A stretch of DNA of 64,000 nucleotides from an uncultured Alistipes sp. (GTDB lineage: Bacteria > Bacteroidota > Bacteroidia > Bacteroidales > Rikenellaceae). The first letter of the stretch is position 1, and each line of letters starts with the position of its first letter. The position numbers and the translations under genes were made by a program. The notes under the pieces were generated by a model. It ran no database searches. It worked only from the letters and a program-made list of their open reading frames with translations, and was not told the origin of the DNA. Shown here piece after piece: positions 58,452 to 64,000 of this stretch. Location of the stretch: the NCBI GenBank assembly GCA_944321765.1, contig CALUMQ010000032.1, forward strand, positions 1 to 64,000, given 5' to 3'.

Positions 58452-59953
58452 CACTGCCCACGACGGACGGACTCGGAGAAAAGCTCGCGGCACTGTTCCA
58501 ATACGATGCCACCTCGCCGTTGATCTTCAGCAGCGGATTGTTCCTGTTTCTCTTCGCGGGATTTCTGCTGCTGTACAGCGCCTTCCGCCGTGCCACGATG
58601 GCCCGCATCGTCTACGTCATCCTCTTCTCGCTCTACTTCTACTATAAATCGAGCGGCATCTACTTCCTGCTGCTGATCTTCGCCGCGACGAGCGACTTCC
58701 TCATCGCGCAGGGGATCTCCCGCACGCAGAGCCGCCGGGGCAAACGCTGGCTCGTGGCGCTGAGCGTGGCGGTGAACCTCGGCATGCTGGGGTACTTCAA
58801 GTACACGAACTTTCTGATCGACATCTCGAACCAGCTCTTCGGGCAAGGGTTCCTCCAGTTCCAGAACATCTTCCTGCCGGTCGGCATTTCGTTCTTCGTC
58901 TTCCAGTCGATGAGCTACACGATCGACGTCTACCGCGGACAGTTGCGGCCCCTGAGCAACTGGCTCGACTACCTCTTCTACCTGTCGTTCTTCCCGCAGC
59001 TGGTCGCCGGCCCCATCGTGCGGGCCCGGGACTTCATCCCGCAGATCCGCCAGAATCCCGTCGTCGTCACCCGCGAGATGTTCGGTTCGGGAGTCTTCCT
59101 GATCCTCACGGGACTGTTCAAGAAGGCGATCATCTCGGACTACATCTCGCTGAACTTCGTCGACCGCGTCTTCGACGAACCGCTGCTCTACTCGGGATTC
59201 GAGTGCCTGATGGGCATCTACGGCTATGCGCTGCAGATCTACTGCGACTTCTCGGGCTATTCGGACATGGCCATCGGCATCGCCCTGCTGCTGGGCTTCC
59301 GCTTCCCGAAGAACTTCGACGCCCCCTACAAGTCGGCGACGATCACCGAGTTCTGGCGCCGCTGGCACATCTCCCTCTCGTCGTGGCTGCGCGACTACCT
59401 CTACATCTCGCTCGGCGGAAACCGCAAGGGGCGCCTGCGCACCTACGGCAACCTGCTCGTGACGATGCTCCTCGGCGGGCTGTGGCACGGCGCCGCCATA
59501 CGCTTCATCCTCTGGGGAGGGCTCCACGGCGTGGCCCTGGCGCTGCACAAGCTCTGGATGTCCGTCGTCCCGGGCGCCAAGGCCCTGGGATCGCAGATGC
59601 ACTGGTGGAGCCGTGCGGCAGGCATCTTCTTCACCTTCAACCTCGTCTGCTTCGGGTGGCTGATGTTCCGCGCCGAGTCGATGCAGACCGTCACGCTCAT
59701 GCTGCACCAGATCTTCGAGAGCTTCAACGCCGCGGTGATTCCCCAGGTGCTCGCAGGATATGCGGGTGTCTTTGCGCTGATTGCCGCAGGCTATCTGCTC
59801 CACATGATGCCGCAGCGTGTCGACGCCCTGGCGCAGCGCCTCGTGGCCCATGCGCCGCTGGTGCTGCAGGTCGTGATGGCCGCCGCAATGATCTGGTGCG
59901 TCATGCAGATCAAGTCGAGCGACATCCAGCCCTTCATCTACTTCCAGTTCTAA
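58448..59953 (+). CDS. MBOAT-family O-acyltransferase (AlgI-like)
   Basis: A 501-residue membrane protein with about 11-12 helices. MBOAT signatures: FFPQLVAGPIVRA, YCDFSGYSDMAIG, WRRWHISLSSWLRDYLYI and LWHGAAIRFILWGGLHG, with the catalytic His in the last. It moves acyl (acetyl) groups across the inner membrane for use by the SGNH partner, which it overlaps by 4 nt (ATGA). Confidence 0.93.
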   Translation: MTLPTTDGLGEKLAALFQYDATSPLIFSSGLFLFLFAGFLLLYSAFRRATMARIVYVILFSLYFYYKSSGIYFLLLIFAATSDFLIAQGISRTQSRRGKRWLVALSVAVNLGMLGYFKYTNFLIDISNQLFGQGFLQFQNIFLPVGISFFVFQSMSYTIDVYRGQLRPLSNWLDYLFYLSFFPQLVAGPIVRARDFIPQIRQNPVVVTREMFGSGVFLILTGLFKKAIISDYISLNFVDRVFDEPLLYSGFECLMGIYGYALQIYCDFSGYSDMAIGIALLLGFRFPKNFDAPYKSATITEFWRRWHISLSSWLRDYLYISLGGNRKGRLRTYGNLLVTMLLGGLWHGAAIRFILWGGLHGVALALHKLWMSVVPGAKALGSQMHWWSRAAGIFFTFNLVCFGWLMFRAESMQTVTLMLHQIFESFNAAVIPQVLAGYAGVFALIAAGYLLHMMPQRVDALAQRLVAHAPLVLQVVMAAAMIWCVMQIKSSDIQPFIYFQF

Positions 59954-59971
59954 CCGCCAACGCCCGCCACG

Positions 59972-60613
59972 ATGCACAACCTCGACCATCGGCTCTTCCT
60001 GCTGCTCAACTTCGACGGCGGTCCCGTGTGGGACCGCGTGATGCTCACCCTCTCCGGCACCACGATGTGGATACCGCTCTACGTGCTGATCCTCTGGATG
60101 GTGTGGCGCCGCGCGGGATGGCGCGGGACGCTCATCTTCCTGGTGCTGATGGGCGCGGCCGTGGGGGTGGCCGACATGGTGGCCGGCATCTTCAAACACA
60201 GCGGAGTGCTGGGCGACCTGTTTCCCGATCTCGAACCCCGCCTGCGGCCGATGTTCACCCCCTCGCTCGAGGGACTCGACATCTCACCCGACTCGCTGGC
60301 GGCAATCCGCCGTGAGGCCCTTCCGGGCGACTGGGCCGTGCATGTTCCGCCGAAGGCCGTGGCCGGGCGTTACGGAACCGTCTCGGCCCACGCCTCGACG
60401 ATCGTCGCCCTGGCGGTGCTCTCGGCCACGGCGATCCGCCGCCGCTGGTTCACCGTACTCGTCACCCTATGCGCCCTTGCAATCTGCTACTCGCGCATCT
60501 ACCTGGCCAAACACTTCCCGATGGATATCGTCTGGGGCGCCGCACTGGGCGCCGTGCTGGGATGGACGGCCTACCTTCTCTACCGCAGATTCACACGCCG
60601 TCCGGAGAAATAA
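59972..60613 (+). CDS. PAP2-family membrane phosphatase
   Basis: A 213-residue membrane protein with PAP2 motifs: RLRPMFTPS (motif 1 remnant), YGTVSAHAST (motif 2, SAH with the catalytic His), and SRIYLAKHFPMDIVWG (motif 3, R, H and D). About five helices. Between motifs 1 and 2 there is an unusual loop of about 45 residues. Typical roles are undecaprenyl pyrophosphate or lipid phosphate dephosphorylation. 18 nt after the MBOAT gene, probably in the same operon. Confidence 0.88.
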   Translation: MHNLDHRLFLLLNFDGGPVWDRVMLTLSGTTMWIPLYVLILWMVWRRAGWRGTLIFLVLMGAAVGVADMVAGIFKHSGVLGDLFPDLEPRLRPMFTPSLEGLDISPDSLAAIRREALPGDWAVHVPPKAVAGRYGTVSAHASTIVALAVLSATAIRRRWFTVLVTLCALAICYSRIYLAKHFPMDIVWGAALGAVLGWTAYLLYRRFTRRPEK

Positions 60614-60673
60614 CTCCCGGAAGAGACCCCGTGCCCCAAAATCCTGCCGCATAGCCGAAATCCGTCGCGCGGG

Positions 60674-60704
60674 TTGCTATTTTGCGGGGTTTTTCGTATT
60701 TTTG
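60674..60704 (+). promoter_or_regulatory. Promoter of lysS
   Basis: TTG (60674-60676) and TATTTTTG (60697-60704) are 20 nt apart, as in Bacteroidetes promoters. ATG 60737 follows 33 nt later. Confidence 0.65.
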
Positions 60705-60736
60705 CACGGATAAACGAAACTCTAAAAACACACCAT

Positions 60737-62461
60737 ATGGCAATCGAACTCAGCGAACAGGAACAACTGCGCCGACAGTCGCTCCAGGCATTGCGCGACC
60801 TGGGCATTGACCCCTACCCCGCCGCGCGCTACGACGTGACGGCCACGGCCCGCGAGATCGCCGAAGGATATGACGATGAGAAGAAGAACTTCGACAACAT
60901 CCGCATCGCCGGCCGCATCATGTCGCGCCGCATCATGGGCAGCGCGTCATTCTTCGAACTGCAGGACCACACGGGCCGCATCCAGGTCTACATCCGCCGC
61001 GACGACATCTGTCCCGAAGGCGACCCCACGCTCTACAACACGGTCTTCAAGAAGCTGCTCGACATCGGCGACTTCATCGGCGTCGAGGGATTCGCCTTCC
61101 GCACCAACACCGGGGAGCTGTCGGTACACTGCCGCCGCTTCACCGTGCTCTCGAAGTCGATCCGTCCGCTGCCCGTCGTCAAGGAGAAGGACGGCAAGAC
61201 CTTCGACGCATTCACCGATCCCGAGATCCGCTACCGTCAGCGCTACCTCGACCTGATCGTCAATCCGCAGGTCAAGGAGACCTTCCTCAAGCGGACGAAG
61301 ATCATCTCCACGATGCGCGCCTTCTTCGATTCGAAGGGATATGTCGAGGTCGAGACGCCGATTCTGCAGCCCATTCCGGGCGGCGCCGCAGCGCGACCCT
61401 TCATCACGCACCACAACTCGCTCGACATAGACCTCTACCTGCGTATCGCCACGGAGCTCTACCTCAAGCGGCTGATCGTCGGAGGATTCAACGGTGTCTA
61501 CGAGCTGGGCAAGAACTTCCGCAACGAGGGCATGGACCGCACGCACAACCCGGAGTTCACCTGCATGGAGATCTACATCGCCTACAAGGACTACCGCTGG
61601 ATGATGGAGTTCACCGAGGAGATGCTCGAAAAGATCGCAACGGAGGTGAACGGCTCCACGGAGATCATGATCGACGGACGGCAGATCTCGTTCAAGGCGC
61701 CGTTCCGCCGCCTGACGATGACCGACGCCATCCGCGAAAAGACCGGCTACGACATCACCGGACAGACCGAAGAGCAGCTGCGCGAAGCCTGCAAGCGGCT
61801 GAACGTCGAGATCGACGAGACGATGGGCAAGGGCAAACTCATCGACGCCATCTTCGGACAGTACTGCGAAGGGGATCTCATCCAGCCGACGTTCGTCTGC
61901 GACTACCCCATCGAGATGTCGCCGCTGTGCAAGCGTCACCGCGACAACAAGGATCTTACGGAGCGTTTCGAGCTCTTCGTCAACGGCAAGGAGCTCTGCA
62001 ACGCCTACTCGGAGCTGAACGACCCGATCGACCAGCTGGGACGTTTCCAGGAGCAGCTGCGCCTCTCGGAGAAGGGTGACGACGAGGCGATGTTCATCGA
62101 TATGGACTTCGTACGCGCACTGGAGTACGGCATGCCTACCTGCTCGGGAATGGGCATGGGCATCGACCGTCTGGTGATGTTCATGACCGGGGAGACGTCG
62201 ATTCAGGACGTGCTCTTCTTCCCGCAGATGCGCCCCGAGAAGAAGGCCGTGACGGATCCCGTCGAGGCCTACACGGCCATCGGCGTGCCCGAAGAGTGGG
62301 TTCCGGTGATCCAGAAGATGGGCTATCTGACGGTCGACTCGCTGCGCAAGCTCGCCCCGGGGAAGTTCTTCAACGACCTCTGCGGCTTCAACAAGAAGAA
62401 CAAACTCGGACTCAAGGCCCCCTCGATGGAGGAGGTCAAGGCGTGGTGCTCGGCCGAATAA
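60737..62461 (+). CDS. lysS: Lysyl-tRNA synthetase, class II
   Basis: A 574-residue class II enzyme charging tRNA-Lys: OB-fold anticodon domain (about 60-170), motif 1 region, motif 2 [15 protein letters not shown] and motif 3 [12 protein letters not shown]. After the usual end ([11 protein letters not shown]) it carries about 70 extra residues ([20 protein letters not shown]... NKKNKLGLK), a helical extension not present in E. coli LysS. ATG 60737 is chosen because upstream sequence lies in the promoter. Followed by tpiA. Confidence 0.95.
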   Translation: MAIELSEQEQLRRQSLQALRDLGIDPYPAARYDVTATAREIAEGYDDEKKNFDNIRIAGRIMSRRIMGSASFFELQDHTGRIQVYIRRDDICPEGDPTLYNTVFKKLLDIGDFIGVEGFAFRTNTGELSVHCRRFTVLSKSIRPLPVVKEKDGKTFDAFTDPEIRYRQRYLDLIVNPQVKETFLKRTKIISTMRAFFDSKGYVEVETPILQPIPGGAAARPFITHHNSLDIDLYLRIATELYLKRLIVGGFNGVYELGKNFRNEGMDRTHNPEFTCMEIYIAYKDYRWMMEFTEEMLEKIATEVNGSTEIMIDGRQISFKAPFRRLTMTDAIREKTGYDITGQTEEQLREACKRLNVEIDETMGKGKLIDAIFGQYCEGDLIQPTFVCDYPIEMSPLCKRHRDNKDLTERFELFVNGKELCNAYSELNDPIDQLGRFQEQLRLSEKGDDEAMFIDMDFVRALEYGMPTCSGMGMGIDRLVMFMTGETSIQDVLFFPQMRPEKKAVTDPVEAYTAIGVPEEWVPVIQKMGYLTVDSLRKLAPGKFFNDLCGFNKKNKLGLKAPSMEEVKAWCSAE

Positions 62462-62523
62462 CGGGCCAACGCCATCCGACAAAGTGTGACCAAACCAAGG
62501 AGTTTTAACAAAACAATACCATT

Positions 62524-63282
62524 ATGAGAAAGAAAATCGTTGCCGGCAACTGGAAGATGAATACGCTTCCTGCCGAAGGAGTAGAACTGGCAAAGGGCAT
62601 CGTCGCAGGACGCGGCGAGGTATGCTCGTGCGTGAACTTCATCGTCTGCCCGCCGTTCACCCACCTCTCGATGGTGGCCGAGGCCCTGAAGGGTTCGGAC
62701 ATCGAGCTGGGCGCCCAGAACTGCGCCGCCGAGGCCAAGGGTGCCTACACGGGTGAGGTCGCAGCCTCGATGATCGCCGCCCTGGGATGCAAATACGTCA
62801 TTCTCGGACACTCGGAGCGCCGCCAGTACTACGGCGAGACCTCCGCAACACTCAACAAGAAGATGGAGCAGGCCTACGCCAACGGACTGACGCCGATCTA
62901 CTGCGTGGGTGAGAATCTCGAGGAGCGTGAGGCCGGGAAGCACTTCGACGTGGTGAAGGCCCAGATCGAGGAGGTTGTCTACAACCTCACGGAGGAGCAG
63001 TTCAAGAACCTCGTCATCGCCTACGAGCCCGTATGGGCCATCGGCACGGGCAAGACCGCTACGGCTGATCAGGCTCAGGAGATTCACGCCTACATCCGCA
63101 AGGTGCTCGCCGACAAGTTCGGCGCCGCAGCCGCCGAGTGCCCGATTCTCTACGGCGGATCGTGCAAGCCGACGAACGCTGCCGAGATCTTCGCCAAGGA
63201 GGATGTCGACGGAGGTCTGATCGGCGGTGCCGCCCTGAAGGCCGGAGACTTCCTGGCCATCGGCAAGGGATTCGCCAAATAA
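62524..63282 (+). CDS. tpiA: Triosephosphate isomerase
   Basis: A 252-residue TIM barrel interconverting dihydroxyacetone phosphate and glyceraldehyde 3-phosphate. Active-site motifs: GNWKMN (Lys), LGHSERR (His), [10 protein letters not shown] (Glu) and [11 protein letters not shown]. Standard length. 62 nt after lysS and before a terminator. Confidence 0.97.
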   Translation: MRKKIVAGNWKMNTLPAEGVELAKGIVAGRGEVCSCVNFIVCPPFTHLSMVAEALKGSDIELGAQNCAAEAKGAYTGEVAASMIAALGCKYVILGHSERRQYYGETSATLNKKMEQAYANGLTPIYCVGENLEEREAGKHFDVVKAQIEEVVYNLTEEQFKNLVIAYEPVWAIGTGKTATADQAQEIHAYIRKVLADKFGAAAAECPILYGGSCKPTNAAEIFAKEDVDGGLIGGAALKAGDFLAIGKGFAK

Positions 63283-63361
63283 AGGACACGCCCGATACGG
63301 GCGGTTCCGGATCTCCGGCGGCTCCGTGCCCACGGAGCGGAACGCCCAGGCGTTCATGAAC

Positions 63362-63404
63362 GTGACCCTTTCCGCACCCGGTGCGGGAGGGGTCACCTCT
63401 TTTT
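63362..63404 (+). terminator. Terminator after tpiA
   Basis: GTGACCC/GGGTCAC outer arms and CCGCACC/GGTGCGG inner arms form a long stem, followed by CTCTTTTTAT. Situated 79 nt after tpiA. Confidence 0.85.
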
Positions 63405-63567
63405 ATGGCAGCCGGCGGACAACGCCCGATGTCCTTGGCGCCCCAACATCTCCGACGTCCCGTTTCCCGACTTCCCCGGCCTTCCCAATGTGCAGCATTC
63501 CCGACCGGGTGTGTTCAAAAACCGCCATCAGGCGCTCCGCACCCATCGAAGATCCGAATGTTTTTCG

Positions 63568-63575
63568 TATCTTTG
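63568..63575 (+). promoter_or_regulatory. Putative -7 element (TATCTTTG) for the MaoC-like gene
   Basis: Exact TAnnTTTG match 28 nt before ATG 63604; no clear -33. Confidence 0.55.
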
Positions 63576-63603
63576 TATCAAACAGTTAACATTACACCTC
63601 ATC

Positions 63604-64000
63604 ATGAGCCGACTCATCATCCACGATTTCGAAGACTTTGCCCGCTACACGGGCCAGGAACTGGGCGTCTCGGACTACCTGAAGATCACCCAGGAGCAGA
63701 TCAACCTCTTTGCCGACGCCACGCTCGACCACCAGTGGATCCACGTGGATCCCGCGCGCGCCGCAACCGAGAGCCCCTACAAGAAGACCATTGCCCACGG
63801 ATACCTGACCCTCTCGCTGCTGCCCTACCTCTGGGGCGAGATCGTCGAGGTGCAGAACGTGAAGATGCTCGTCAACTACGGCATCGAGAAGCTGCGCTTC
63901 AACCAGGCAGTTACGGTGGACAGCGAGATCCGCCTGCGGGCCACGCTCCTCTCGCTGACGAACCTCCGGGGCATTGCCAAGGCGGAGATCAAGGTCTCGC
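63604..64000 (+). CDS. MaoC-family (R)-specific enoyl hydratase (partial)
   Basis: The first 132 residues of a hotdog-fold protein cut by the right edge. The hydratase motif is clear: FADATLDHQWIHVDPARA with the catalytic Asp and His, and IAHGYLTLSLLPYLWGE. Matches MaoC-domain dehydratases of about 150 residues, which hydrate enoyl-CoA or similar thioesters. Substrate not known. Confidence 0.88.
   Translation, partial: MSRLIIHDFEDFARYTGQELGVSDYLKITQEQINLFADATLDHQWIHVDPARAATESPYKKTIAHGYLTLSLLPYLWGEIVEVQNVKMLVNYGIEKLRFNQAVTVDSEIRLRATLLSLTNLRGIAKAEIKVS

Larger units (their letters stand above)
63283..63603. other. 321-bp intergenic region between tpiA and the MaoC-like gene
   Basis: Contains the terminator at 63362-63404 and the promoter -7 element at 63568-63575. 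The rest (63405-63567) has no recognised gene or RNA. Confidence 0.6.

Noticed and set aside
1..64000. CRISPR arrays, insertion sequences, prophage or rRNA genes
   Set aside because: No regularly spaced repeats, transposase motifs, phage structural genes or rRNA-like stretches were seen in reading the window.

Overview
The window looks like a chromosomal segment of a gut Bacteroidales bacterium, most likely Alistipes or a close Rikenellaceae relative. The evidence is SusC/SusD pairs, GH92 and GH99-type enzymes, DUF4290, DUF4492-cydAB, PspC/PadR/GIN-domain operons, a fimbrillin-type lipoprotein, promoters of the Bacteroidetes form (TAnnTTTG, sometimes with TTTG or TTG 19-20 nt upstream), no obvious Shine-Dalgarno use, and high G+C. 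The genus is inferred, not proven. No insertion sequence, prophage, CRISPR array or rRNA was seen.

Layout. 1-410: start of rpmE2 (L31 type B) and a CAT-anticodon tRNA. 448-20891: a polysaccharide utilisation locus. Its left arm has a secreted phosphoesterase diverging from an operon of GH71/99-like enzyme, GH92 mannosidase, lipoprotein phosphoesterase and alkaline phosphatase. Its right arm is an operon of phosphoesterase, SusC, SusD and a GH99-like lipoprotein, diverging from a 1148-residue DUF5689/lamin-tail lipoprotein. Between the arms lies an 846-residue membrane-anchored regulator with a SARP/OmpR-type winged helix. Four phosphatases beside mannan-type enzymes suggest a phosphorylated mannose glycan as substrate (inference). 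Each divergent intergenic region holds one copy of a triple ATTAA repeat with identical 12/11-bp phasing, a good candidate operator for that regulator.

21038-23472: ECF sigma factor, anti-sigma-like protein, outer-membrane barrel and DUF4252 protein. 23675-27063: PspC/PspC/PadR/GIN/PspC envelope-stress-type operon with a palindromic operator candidate. 27215-33679: pfkA, PfkB-family kinase, GT2 glycosyltransferase, DsbD, cysteine synthase, initiator tRNA. 33828-38754: a tight five-gene Hdr/Qmo-like iron-sulfur redox operon ending in a membrane subunit. 38837-42904: folA, thyA, lpxH, a TlpA-like protein and DUF4290. 43175-49549: an atypical sigma54 activator, HAD phosphatase, NhaC antiporter, and DUF4492-cydA-cydB.

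49641-56821: fabI, fimbrillin-like lipoprotein, Cys-rich small lipoprotein, SPOR-type protein, ubiE/menG, LolC/E-type permease, SDR, zinc metallopeptidase. 56829-60613: SGNH protein, MBOAT acyltransferase and PAP2 phosphatase (O-acetylation type unit). 60737-64000: lysS, tpiA and the start of a MaoC-type hydratase. Hand-counted samples suggest lower G+C in the utilisation locus than in the housekeeping DNA to its right.
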